Below are positions 1-7,592 of a stretch of DNA of 18,803 nucleotides, one piece after another; the stretch's first letter is position 1, and the number at the start of each line of letters is the position of its first letter. The notes beneath the pieces are model-generated. The model was not told the DNA's origin. It ran no database searches and was given only the letters and a program-made list of their open reading frames with translations. The stretch is from an uncultured Blautia sp. (GTDB lineage: Bacteria; Bacillota; Clostridia; Lachnospirales; Lachnospiraceae): NCBI GenBank assembly GCA_900551715.1, contig URXG01000048.1, positions 1 through 18,803 on the forward strand. Reading direction: 5' to 3'. A program made the position numbers and the translations under genes.

Positions 1-631
1 GATTTCCATTAGCATCTTTATATATTTCGCCTGTATCTGGTGCAAGTCCATTAACTGCAAAACTTACAGCTGTTGTTTCTACACCAAACATCTTGTCGAT
101 CCATGCTCCACCAGCAGTTAATGATTCCTGATACCATAATTTCAGATAATTTTCTGCTGTAGCAGAAGTCATTGAAGGATATTTCTTCTTATGCATAGTT
201 ACTAATACATCCAGAGTTGATACGGCTGTTTCCTGATCAACCTTATCCTGATATCCCATATCTTCAGCAGCGTTACTATACACTGTTATGTGTTCAGGAT
301 CCAAAATAGAAATATTCTCAGCATCTACTGCTGATGCAATAACATCTGCACTAACTACAACCTTCGCATTCTGAGCTTCAAAGTCAGCTGCCTCTGCGTC
401 TGTAAAGAACCCTTCTGCATCATCAGCTTCCGCAGAAAAATCATCTTCTGCTGCCACCTCTTCTGCAGGTTCCGCTTCGTCTTCGACTTCCACATCAGCT
501 ACGTCGTCTGCCTCGGTTTCTACAGCAATATCTTCGATGTCAATGTCATCTGCAAAGATTACTGTTGGAGCAGCGATTGTCGTTGCTGTCATTGCAACGC
601 CCATAAGGATACCTACCATTTTTTTCTTCAT
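1..631 (-). CDS. Secreted acidic transcobalamin-like (DUF4430-type) protein, C-terminus cut by window edge
   Basis: The 210 N-terminal residues are visible; the stop lies beyond the left edge. The ATG at 631-629 follows an AGGAGG ribosome binding site with a 9-base gap. Residues 1-27 form a signal peptide (Lys-rich start, hydrophobic core, VIFA before the predicted cut). Residues 28-90 are very rich in Asp, Glu and Ala, like a surface linker. From about residue 110 the sequence has the look of small Firmicute extracellular domains related to the transcobalamin C-terminal domain: an AAEDMGY segment, a TLDVLV segment, then TTAVSFAVNGL before an expected beta-rich end. That family call is from memory of the pattern and is not tested. 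The gene's leader holds a cobalamin riboswitch, which independently supports a role in corrinoid capture at the cell surface. The ligand and any transporter partner are inferred. Confidence 0.72.
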   Translation of the reverse strand, partial: MKKKMVGILMGVAMTATTIAAPTVIFADDIDIEDIAVETEADDVADVEVEDEAEPAEEVAAEDDFSAEADDAEGFFTDAEAADFEAQNAKVVVSADVIASAVDAENISILDPEHITVYSNAAEDMGYQDKVDQETAVSTLDVLVTMHKKKYPSMTSATAENYLKLWYQESLTAGGAWIDKMFGVETTAVSFAVNGLAPDTGEIYKDANGN

Positions 632-712
632 TCTACTTGTCCTCCTTTAGGATTTTTTATTTATTACAGAGCTGATGTAAGCCTCCATAATGTTCTTTTA
701 ATTATCTTTTAT

Positions 713-744
713 AAAAAATAGACTTCCAATTTATGCCTTTGGAA
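713..744 (-). terminator. Candidate riboswitch expression platform (weak terminator)
   Basis: Downstream of the cobalamin aptamer on the minus strand, arms TTCCAA (744-739) and TTGGAA (729-724) can pair around a 9-base loop. A six-T run follows at 718-713. The stem is only 6 bp and the T run begins 5 bases after it, so this is a weak terminator by itself. Control could instead act on translation, because a short TCC/GGA pairing is possible at the ribosome binding site near 641-655. Confidence 0.3.
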
Positions 745-759
745 TCTTTGAAACACTCT

Positions 760-936
760 AAGATATCTGTATTCTGACTCAGGATCTGACCTACTCACTG
801 CCCTTCCCAGATAATCTGCATTACCCAGTGGCTGAGCATTTATGCTCTACAGTTTTCGTACCTATTACAGCGGGGATAAAACCGTCCCGGAATCTCACCG
901 GATGTTCCAGATGTGACTACGCCACATCTATACCTT
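760..936 (-). ncRNA. Cobalamin (B12) riboswitch aptamer
   Basis: Read on the minus strand, the conserved landmarks occur in order: GGTGAGATTCCGGGACGG near 899-882, the B12-box AGCCACTG at about 833-826, CTGGGAAGG near 810-802, and CCTGAGTCAGAATAC near 783-769. A closing stem P1 can form between AAGGTAT (936-930) and ATATCTT (766-760). These are hallmarks of the cobalamin riboswitch family. It lies in the leader of the transcobalamin-like gene starting at 631 and should lower its expression when cobalamin is plentiful. Exact ends are estimates from the pairing; the subclass (adenosyl- or aquo/methylcobalamin) was not determined. Confidence 0.93.
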
Positions 937-985
937 TAATTACCTGTAATATTATAAAATTTTATATATTATTCTCTACTTTCCC

Positions 986-1015
986 ATTTTAATCCTCCTA
1001 TCCCCTATTTGTCAA
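986..1015 (-). promoter_or_regulatory. Promoter for the B12-riboswitch transcript
   Basis: On the minus strand a perfect -35 TTGACA (1015-1010) is followed by an 18-base spacer and a -10 TAAAAT (991-986, five of six consensus bases). Transcription would begin near 979, about 40 bases before the aptamer, so the whole riboswitch is in the transcript. Confidence 0.75.
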
Positions 1016-1116
1016 CGCAACTTTACGTCAAATCCATGTAATTTTTCACAAAATTTTCACAGGTGTTTTGTCTATATTTTTTCTTCTGTTTGCATAAAAT
1101 TTGAATATTTTCCCAT

Positions 1117-1145
1117 AGGACATCTGTCCAAAATAGTGCTATACT
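1117..1145 (+). promoter_or_regulatory. Promoter for the MATE exporter, with a possible operator
   Basis: An extended -10, TGCTATACT (1137-1145), sits 17 bases after AGGACA (1117-1122, four of six -35 bases). The predicted transcript starts near 1152, about 30 bases before the gene. A small inverted repeat, GGACA-TC-TGTCC (1118-1129), covers the -35 and could be a repressor site. The operator idea rests on this symmetry alone. Confidence 0.55.
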
Positions 1146-1181
1146 TGTTGTACCACTATATTACAGAAAGAAGAATTCGAT

Positions 1182-2567
1182 TTGAAATCAACAAACAACA
1201 CATCACATGCAGTTAATCCTCTGGGTTCTGCACCTGTAGGAGGACTGATCGCCAAGTTTGCCATACCAGCCATTATCAGTATGCTGGTAAACGCCCTCTA
1301 CAACATCGTAGACCAGATTTTTATCGGTCAGGGCGTAGGAATGCTTGGAAATGCAGCTACCAATATTGCCTTTCCAGTTACTACTGTTTCCACTGCTGCC
1401 GCTTTGCTTCTGGGTATTGGCAGTGCTTCCAATTATAACCTGGAAATGGGTGCCGGTAATGAAAAAAAAGCCAGCGAGATCGCCGGCACAGGACTGTCTG
1501 TTCTGGTTATTTCAGGTATAACCATTGCAGCAATATCACTTATTTTTCTTCATCCACTGCTTCTCCTTTTTGGAGGAACACCGGATGTAATGCCATATGC
1601 TACCGATTATGTGGGAATCATTGCCATCGGTCTTCCCTTCTTTGTACTGTCCGTTGGCGGCAATCACATAATCCGGGCAGATCGAAGCCCTACCTATTCT
1701 ATGGTCTGTACTCTTACAGGAGCCATTATCAATACCATTCTTGACCCGCTTTTTATTTTTGGATTTAAGTGGGGAATCAAAGGTGGCGCATGGGCTACTG
1801 TCACAGGCCAGATGGTATCCGCTTTACTGGTTATCATTTATTTTTCAAAATTCCGCAAAATGGAACTGAAACCTTATATGTTCCGCCCACAGCTTACATT
1901 GCTGAAAGCGATCTGTTCTCTGGGACTTGCATCCTGTATCAATCAGCTTGCCATTACTGCAGTACAGATTGTTATGAACAATGTACTCCGTCATTATGGA
2001 GCAGCTTCTGTTTATGGAAGCGACATTCCTATTGCCTGTGTAGGAATCATCTCCAAGGTCAATATGGTATTTATGTCCATCTGCATTGGTGTATCTCAGG
2101 GTTCCCAGCCTATCTGGGGATTTAATTACGGGGCGAAAAAATTCAACAGAGTTCGACAAACTTACAAGTATTCTGCAACCATCTGTACTACGGTTGCTGT
2201 AATTTTCTTCCTTTGTTTCCAGCTTTTCCCTCACCAGATCGTAGGAGCTTTCGGAAGCGGAAGCGACCTTTATTTCCAGTTTGCAGAACGATATCTAAAA
2301 ATTTTTATGCTACTTACTTTTGTTAATGGTATCCAACCAATGTCATCCGGATTCTTTACTTCCATGGGTAAAGCCAGACTTGGTGTCATTGTATCCCTTA
2401 CCAGACAGGTAATTTTCCTGCTGCCTCTGGTAGTGATTTTCCCACTTCTTATGGGAATTGACGGTGTTATGTATGCAGGTCCTATTGCGGATGCTGCAGC
2501 ATTGGTACTGACCATCTATTTCACCAGAAGGGAACTGCTTATAATGAAACAGGATACTCCTCAATAA
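1182..2567 (+). CDS. MATE family multidrug/cation efflux transporter
   Basis: A 461-residue polytopic membrane protein of the usual MATE length, with about 12 hydrophobic segments in two similar halves. The opening PLGSAPVGGLIAKFAIPA, then MLVNALYNIVDQIFIG and the GNAATNIAFP segment, is characteristic of Firmicute MATE exporters. These use Na+ or H+ gradients to expel drugs or other cations from the cytoplasmic membrane. The start is a TTG at 1182, preceded by a modest AGAAAGAAG ribosome binding site; no in-frame ATG lies nearby, and the N-terminus from here matches the family layout. The gene is the only plus-strand gene in the window, diverges from the riboswitch-controlled gene, and overlaps the converging gene at 2539-2567. 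The substrate cannot be told from sequence. Confidence 0.93.
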   Translation: MKSTNNTSHAVNPLGSAPVGGLIAKFAIPAIISMLVNALYNIVDQIFIGQGVGMLGNAATNIAFPVTTVSTAAALLLGIGSASNYNLEMGAGNEKKASEIAGTGLSVLVISGITIAAISLIFLHPLLLLFGGTPDVMPYATDYVGIIAIGLPFFVLSVGGNHIIRADRSPTYSMVCTLTGAIINTILDPLFIFGFKWGIKGGAWATVTGQMVSALLVIIYFSKFRKMELKPYMFRPQLTLLKAICSLGLASCINQLAITAVQIVMNNVLRHYGAASVYGSDIPIACVGIISKVNMVFMSICIGVSQGSQPIWGFNYGAKKFNRVRQTYKYSATICTTVAVIFFLCFQLFPHQIVGAFGSGSDLYFQFAERYLKIFMLLTFVNGIQPMSSGFFTSMGKARLGVIVSLTRQVIFLLPLVVIFPLLMGIDGVMYAGPIADAAALVLTIYFTRRELLIMKQDTPQ

Positions 2568-3483
2568 CAACCTTTCTGTTCAGGATTCCCTGTTTCCAGA
2601 TCATAAGATAGATCTTATAGGATATGGAATCCTGTGCAGTTGTAAATGGTTCTTCTCTTAAGATAACCGACTGTTGTCCTTTTTCTTTTAATTGATTTTG
2701 ACGTTCTTTGACAGCATTCATAGTCTGGTGCACTTTGAGCTCTATATCCCTGCCAAAATACCGGCAGGGATATTTTTTTGAAGCTTCCTGAATCTCTCTG
2801 TCTATCAGATCTACAACCTTGCTGTGGCGGTTCCTGTGAAGCATATTTCCGATTCTTTTTGCCAGAAAAGGTATTGGGTATTTCCTATATAATTTCAGAA
2901 CTACTTTCAGGAATCTGTCACCAGCTCTTTCGGTCAGTTCTTCCATCACCATCAGTGCATCTTCTGATGGTTCCCACGGATTCTCTCTTGGAACAATATA
3001 TTTCGCCGGCACTGCCGGATAACAACAGTAATTTAATGGTGGAAAATCCACCAGCTGAGCCAGTTGTTTTTCTTTTTCGTTACAGGATTTTTCTCCCAGA
3101 TAGTCATATTTGTCCCGGAGAATAGCAAGACGATATTCCAGTTGTCTCAAGTATTCATATTTTTTCACCCAGAAATGTGCAATGGTTCCATATTCATAGA
3201 AGTAGTTTTCCTGGATCAGATTCTCAAAAAACAGTGTCACTACTGTGTCTCCCTGATGAACGATCAGTACAAATTTCTGCCCCTGTTTTTCCAGTGTTGC
3301 TTCCAGTTCTCCATCATAATCATCCCTATATTTTCCAGTCATCCGGGCATTCTGAAACACAAGAAAACTTTCCACCGCATCGTTCATCAGATACACCAGT
3401 CTGATATCCTGCTCCGTAAAAATCAGTTCAAACTGATCCTGTTCCAGAAGCTGCGCAAGTTTCTCTAATACTTCGTTACTCAT
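2539..3483 (-). CDS. Uncharacterised 314-residue protein, third gene of the sbcDC cluster
   Basis: I do not recognise a characterised family; DUF3878 is a possible match from memory only. The protein is soluble, without signal peptide or membrane segment. The first 110 residues look mixed alpha/beta. They are followed by a charged helical stretch (WVKKYEYLRQLEYRLAILRD, about 128-147), a Cys/Pro-rich patch (FPPLNYCCYPAVPAKY) and a basic helical C-terminal half. No nuclease or ATPase motif is evident. The ATG at 3483 is 9 bases after the sbcC stop, and its ribosome binding site overlaps that stop (TGAGGAAAAAAG before ATG), which implies translational coupling. Its 3' end overlaps the MATE gene by 29 bases and its codons for residues about 237-247 double as the MATE terminator on the other strand. 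A link to DNA repair is inferred only from position. Confidence 0.85.
   Translation of the reverse strand: MSNEVLEKLAQLLEQDQFELIFTEQDIRLVYLMNDAVESFLVFQNARMTGKYRDDYDGELEATLEKQGQKFVLIVHQGDTVVTLFFENLIQENYFYEYGTIAHFWVKKYEYLRQLEYRLAILRDKYDYLGEKSCNEKEKQLAQLVDFPPLNYCCYPAVPAKYIVPRENPWEPSEDALMVMEELTERAGDRFLKVVLKLYRKYPIPFLAKRIGNMLHRNRHSKVVDLIDREIQEASKKYPCRYFGRDIELKVHQTMNAVKERQNQLKEKGQQSVILREEPFTTAQDSISYKIYLMIWKQGILNRKVVIEEYPVSL
2744..2779 (+). terminator. Rho-independent terminator of the MATE gene, inside the opposing coding sequence
   Basis: ATATCCCTGCC (2744-2754) pairs perfectly with GGCAGGGATAT (2763-2773) over 11 bp around an 8-base loop, followed by seven T (2773-2779). The T tract is on the plus strand only, so it should stop the MATE transcript 177 bases after that gene's stop codon. 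It lies within the reading frame of the 314-residue gene. Confidence 0.85.
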
Positions 3484-3492
3484 CTTTTTTCC

Positions 3493-6411
3493 TCAGCTTA
3501 TCTGCCATTTTACATGGCTTCCTTCTTCATTTTTTGTAACCAGAAGCTGATCTTCTATTTCCTGTTTCAATTCTGTCACATGGGAAATAATGCCGATCAG
3601 TCTGGAGCCTTCTGCCATTTCCAGAAGGACTCGCACTGCCTGGTTACGGGAGTGTTCATCCAGAGAACCGAAGCCTTCATCAATGAACATCATATCCAGA
3701 TTTACAGCTGCAGAACTTTCCTGGATCTGGTCTGCCATTCCCAGGGCCAGAGATAAGGCTGCCATAAAGGACTCTCCTCCTGAGAGGGTTCTCACTTCTC
3801 TTTCTTTCCCTGTTACTGTGGAATAGACCATCAGATCAAGGCCCTTGTTTCGTCCTTCTCCTGCTTTCTCCAAATCATACATCCGAAGTTCAAACTGCCC
3901 TGCGGACATTTCCTGGAATCTTCGATTGGCGGCATAGAGTACTCGTTCCAGATAGTAGCGCTGCACGTAGGTTTCCAGATCCATCCGGGCACCACTGACG
4001 TTTCCTGCTGTAAGATTATATAATGTATTCAGTCTTGTATGTTCTTCAATTATCTTCTGTCTATTTTCCCTTTTTGTACTTAAAGAATCATAAACTTCCT
4101 GATCATCTCTTAGTGCATTTCGGTATCGATCACGAACCTCCTCTGCTTCTTTCAGCTTCTGTTCAGCATTTACTACCGCCTCTCTCTGCTGTTCGCGGAT
4201 TTCCTCTCTGTTATAAGAACCAGAAACCTGATCCAGCAAAGTTTCATACTCTTCTTTCCGTTTCTTCCACAGCTGCTCTTTTTCCGGGAGCTCTTTCTCA
4301 TATCGTTCTTCCAGAATTTCTGCCTGCTCCCGGGCTGTTCTTGTTTTAACTGCTGCATCTGAATCTTTTTGGTACAAAACCTCCTGCTGTTTTTTATGTT
4401 CTTTCGCTTTTTGTAAAGTATCTGTTGCTTCCTTTTCTGTTGCGTATTCAGAAGACTCCCTGAAATTCCGAAGGGCAGTTTCTGCAGTGGTAAGATTTTT
4501 TACAGTTGCTGTTTCTTCTTCTCTGCATGACTCCAACTGCTTTTTCAACAGTTCTTTTTTGCTTTCAGCCTCTTTCAAATCCTTCTGGATTTTCTTTAAT
4601 TCTGTATAATCTTTCTGGATTTTTTCTCTTTCTTCCAGAAGGTTTTTTTCCCATTTTTTCAGGGGGATTTTTATTTCATCCAGACTCTGGCAGTTCACTG
4701 CTTCCGGATATATTTCTGCTACAAAAAGACATAATTTATGAAATGATTTTCTCCATGTTTCCTCTTTCACCGAAAATTCCGTCTGAACAGATTTGGCTTT
4801 CTCTGCTGCCTTCTGCTGATTTTCACTGAGCTTATCCACATGGGTACTTAATTTTTCCAGTAATTCCTGAGAGATATCCACATGTCCCCCATCCTTACTG
4901 TTGATATTGGGATGAGGATGTTCCAAGGATCCACATACAGGACAGGGAATTCCCGGTTTCAGATCTCTTGCCAGGATTCCTGCCTGTGCATTGAGGAATT
5001 CCTGTCGGAGGTGCTCATATTTTTCTCTTTCTTTCTGGTACTTTTCCTGTGCATTTATATAAGCTTTTTTTGCTTCACTTCCCTGTTTTATCAATTCTTC
5101 CAGCTGGTCTTTCTGACTCTGTAATTCACCTGCCTGTTCTCCTGCTGCTTTTGCATTTCCGGCTTCTGTTTTCCAGTTTTGAATCCTGGATTCGGTGTCT
5201 GACAGTTCTTCTCTTCTCTGTCTCCAGCCTTTCTCCTGCTGTTCAAAAACCTGTAACTGTTCTTCTGCTTTTTTTCGTTTTGCTTCAGCATTTTTGCTGG
5301 CTGTTTTTCCATTATTTACTGCTTTCTGTAGTTCTTTCAGCCTTTCAAAAATTTCCAGTGCTTTCTGTACTTTCTGTTGAATACTGCTGAAGTTTTCCAG
5401 CTGCTGATCCAGCAGTTTTCTGGATTCTTTCTCTTTTGCAGCGGCTTCTTCGGATGCTGCCTGAAGACCTGGAAGTTCTTTTTTTATCTGTTCCAAATCT
5501 GCTTTCAGACTCTGAAAATTTTTCTCCGCATCTCTGAAACTTACCGCACAACTTTCTGTTTTTGTCAATATTTCTTTTCGTTTATCTCGTATCTCTCCAG
5601 CTTCCTGATAGTCTTTTTCTGCCTGCCGGTTTTTTGCTTTCAGCCAACTGCAAAACTCTCTCAGTTCTTCCAAAAACTCTCCAATCTCTGCTGTCTGCCC
5701 ATCCATAAGAAGATCTTTCTGTGCCTGAAAATTTTGTGCATGTTCATACTCCGGAAGGATTCTGACTCTGGCAGCTTCCGTACGGCATTCTGTTTTAATA
5801 ATGGCAATATCTTTTTCTTTGGCTTTTTTACGTTGTCCCAGTTCTTCTACAATTTTTTGATACATTTCTGTATTAAACAGCTTTCGGAAGATGACTTTTT
5901 TGTCATCAGATTTCGCCCGAAGAAGGTCCATAAATTCACCCTGGGCGATCATTGCCACCTGCATGAACTGACCCTTGGTAAGTCCTGTGATCTCCTGTAA
6001 TTTACGGTCTGTTTCTTTGGAAGGATATTCTGTTCCGTCCGGCATGATCAGACTTACAGAACCTGTTGTCTCTCTTTGTCTTCCTTTACTGGTTCCTCTT
6101 GTAATGGTCTTTAAATGTCTCGGAACACGCCGGACTGTATAGATTTCTCCATTGTCTGTGAAGGTCAGTTCCACAAATGGTTCACATTCATATTCCACAT
6201 ACTGACTCTGAAGCACCACTCCTTCTTTTTTGTTTGAAGATGAACTGGCTTCTCCGTACAGTGCAAAAACAATGGCATCAAAGATTGTAGTTTTGCCTGC
6301 TCCGGTGTCTCCGGTGATCAGAAAAAGATTCTGATTTACTTTTTCAAAGTCGATCAACGTTTCTTTTCCATAGGAGCCGAAGGCCTGCATTTTTAGTTTT
6401 AATGGTTTCAT
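3493..6411 (-). CDS. sbcC: SbcC, ATPase subunit of the SbcCD (Mre11-Rad50-like) exonuclease
   Basis: A 972-residue SMC-like protein, close to the usual SbcC length. The N-terminal ABC lobe has Walker A GDTGAGKT (34-41) and a Q-loop around QVAMIAQGEF (151-160). Long charged coiled coils flank a zinc hook CPVC (490-493) that joins two dimers. The C-terminal lobe has the signature LSGGES (about 876-881) and Walker B LDMMFIDE (905-912). With SbcD it forms a cytoplasmic ATP-dependent complex that cuts DNA ends, hairpins and long palindromes. All catalytic motifs are intact. The ATG follows the sbcD stop by one base, and the ribosome binding site (GGGGGTG) is within the end of sbcD, so the two are translationally coupled. 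Confidence 0.97.
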   Translation of the reverse strand: MKPLKLKMQAFGSYGKETLIDFEKVNQNLFLITGDTGAGKTTIFDAIVFALYGEASSSSNKKEGVVLQSQYVEYECEPFVELTFTDNGEIYTVRRVPRHLKTITRGTSKGRQRETTGSVSLIMPDGTEYPSKETDRKLQEITGLTKGQFMQVAMIAQGEFMDLLRAKSDDKKVIFRKLFNTEMYQKIVEELGQRKKAKEKDIAIIKTECRTEAARVRILPEYEHAQNFQAQKDLLMDGQTAEIGEFLEELREFCSWLKAKNRQAEKDYQEAGEIRDKRKEILTKTESCAVSFRDAEKNFQSLKADLEQIKKELPGLQAASEEAAAKEKESRKLLDQQLENFSSIQQKVQKALEIFERLKELQKAVNNGKTASKNAEAKRKKAEEQLQVFEQQEKGWRQRREELSDTESRIQNWKTEAGNAKAAGEQAGELQSQKDQLEELIKQGSEAKKAYINAQEKYQKEREKYEHLRQEFLNAQAGILARDLKPGIPCPVCGSLEHPHPNINSKDGGHVDISQELLEKLSTHVDKLSENQQKAAEKAKSVQTEFSVKEETWRKSFHKLCLFVAEIYPEAVNCQSLDEIKIPLKKWEKNLLEEREKIQKDYTELKKIQKDLKEAESKKELLKKQLESCREEETATVKNLTTAETALRNFRESSEYATEKEATDTLQKAKEHKKQQEVLYQKDSDAAVKTRTAREQAEILEERYEKELPEKEQLWKKRKEEYETLLDQVSGSYNREEIREQQREAVVNAEQKLKEAEEVRDRYRNALRDDQEVYDSLSTKRENRQKIIEEHTRLNTLYNLTAGNVSGARMDLETYVQRYYLERVLYAANRRFQEMSAGQFELRMYDLEKAGEGRNKGLDLMVYSTVTGKEREVRTLSGGESFMAALSLALGMADQIQESSAAVNLDMMFIDEGFGSLDEHSRNQAVRVLLEMAEGSRLIGIISHVTELKQEIEDQLLVTKNEEGSHVKWQIS

Positions 6412-6412
6412 C

Positions 6413-7561
6413 CTACTTCACCCCCTGCACTGTATGAAGAACATCCTTCAGAATCTCTTTTTCCTGTTCATCCAGTTCTTTTAGGAAGGAACAACAAAGT
6501 TCGTATGGATCCAGGAGAGTCTCTGACCTGATTTCTCTGGTGTAGTCTGATTTTCTCTGGTTTTCCCGTCGGATCTCCAGAAGATTGGGGAATGCCAGCC
6601 GGATTCTTTCCTGCATGTCGATCACATCCAGGTCTGCTTTATCTGTGAGGATCACTGTTACATAATCTCCACAGGCTTCTTTCAGGATCTCTTCCAGTGT
6701 CCCTTTTATTACCCTTACCTGATGAAGAGGAATAAGAGGAAGCACCCTGGCTTCTGTGCTTCCCTTCTCTCCCATTTCTACTACAATGATCCCTTTTTCC
6801 TGACCTGCTTCACTGACAGAACATGCCAGTGGTGTTCCGCAGTACCGCAGAGTCTCACTTCCCACTTTCATTGGTTTATGAATATGTCCAAGTGCTGCAT
6901 AATCAAAGATTTCCAGCACCTCTGCCGACACTTCATCTATGTTTCCTACTGTCCGTATTTCCGATTCCATTCGCTCTATTTCCTCTGCTTTTTTGCCTGT
7001 GGGAAGATAGAATTGATGACTTACCAGCACATTTCTTTCCTCTGTATTTATGTTTTCTCTTTGTAGTAGTTTACGAACAGTTTCATTGTAAGACAGATTG
7101 TTTCCATTCTCATCTGTACCAACTATGTTCTTCACCATGGAAGGTTTCACAAAGGGCAGAAGACAAAAATTCACATTTCCATATTTATCCTGCAAAGTAA
7201 CTTTTTCTATATATTCATCTTCTTTGCGTGGAGGCTGTCCTACCATATAGAGGTTCTGTTTGGACAATACAGAACGGAAACAGTTTACCCTGGGAGCACT
7301 GTCGTGGTTACCGCTGATCATCATGATCACGGCCTCCGGCACTGCTTCTGTAAGTTCTTTGATAAAATGGTCCAAAACCTCCACCGCCTCAGCAGAAGGG
7401 ACAGCTTTGTCATAAATATCCCCTGCGATCACCACTGCATCTGGCTTTTCTTCTTCTGCGTACTCTGTGATTTCTTTCAGTATATATTCCTGATCTTCTC
7501 TCAGATCCCGGTTCATCAGTTTCAGACCGATATGCAGGTCTGACAAATGAAAAAATTTCAT
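6413..7561 (-). CDS. sbcD: SbcD, nuclease subunit of SbcCD
   Basis: A 382-residue Mre11-type metallophosphoesterase. The two-metal site motifs are in order: DLH (D8, H10), GDIYD (D48), GNHD (N85, H86, D87), SH (H182) and GHIH (H226, H228). This is the full set for the family. It supplies the Mn2+-dependent exo/endonuclease activity of the SbcCD complex. The remaining C-terminal third would be the capping and SbcC-binding region. The ATG at 7561 follows an AGGAAGG ribosome binding site. The gene starts 31 bases after the stop of the giant surface-protein gene, with no terminator and no clear promoter between them, so it may be read through from that gene or use a promoter inside its 3' end. 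Confidence 0.96.
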   Translation of the reverse strand: MKFFHLSDLHIGLKLMNRDLREDQEYILKEITEYAEEEKPDAVVIAGDIYDKAVPSAEAVEVLDHFIKELTEAVPEAVIMMISGNHDSAPRVNCFRSVLSKQNLYMVGQPPRKEDEYIEKVTLQDKYGNVNFCLLPFVKPSMVKNIVGTDENGNNLSYNETVRKLLQRENINTEERNVLVSHQFYLPTGKKAEEIERMESEIRTVGNIDEVSAEVLEIFDYAALGHIHKPMKVGSETLRYCGTPLACSVSEAGQEKGIIVVEMGEKGSTEARVLPLIPLHQVRVIKGTLEEILKEACGDYVTVILTDKADLDVIDMQERIRLAFPNLLEIRRENQRKSDYTREIRSETLLDPYELCCSFLKELDEQEKEILKDVLHTVQGVK

Positions 7562-7592
7562 ATGATCTGTTCCCTTCCTGGTATCGATATAG

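Noticed and set aside
953..966. AT palindrome TATAAAATTTTATA between the riboswitch promoter and the aptamer
   Set aside because: It is entirely A/T in an AT-rich leader, so chance is likely; no second element supports an operator.
2431..2460. TTCCCA-N7-TGGGAA hairpin, considered as the terminator of the sbcDC cluster
   Set aside because: There is no U tract on the minus strand after it, and the 6-bp stem is explained by MATE codons.
2491..2502. Perfect palindrome ATGCTGCAGCAT near the MATE 3' end, considered as a minus-strand terminator or protein-binding site
   Set aside because: There is no loop and no T tract on either side, and it falls in ordinary Ala-rich coding sequence (DAAAL).
5377..6000. 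A 207-residue open frame on the plus strand opposite sbcC
   Set aside because: It is Phe/Leu/Ser-rich low-complexity sequence, the expected mirror of Glu/Lys-rich coiled-coil codons, and has no ribosome binding site or family resemblance.
3493..6411. Apparent repeats in the middle of sbcC
   Set aside because: They reflect heptad-rich Lys/Glu/Gln coiled-coil codons and not a DNA repeat.
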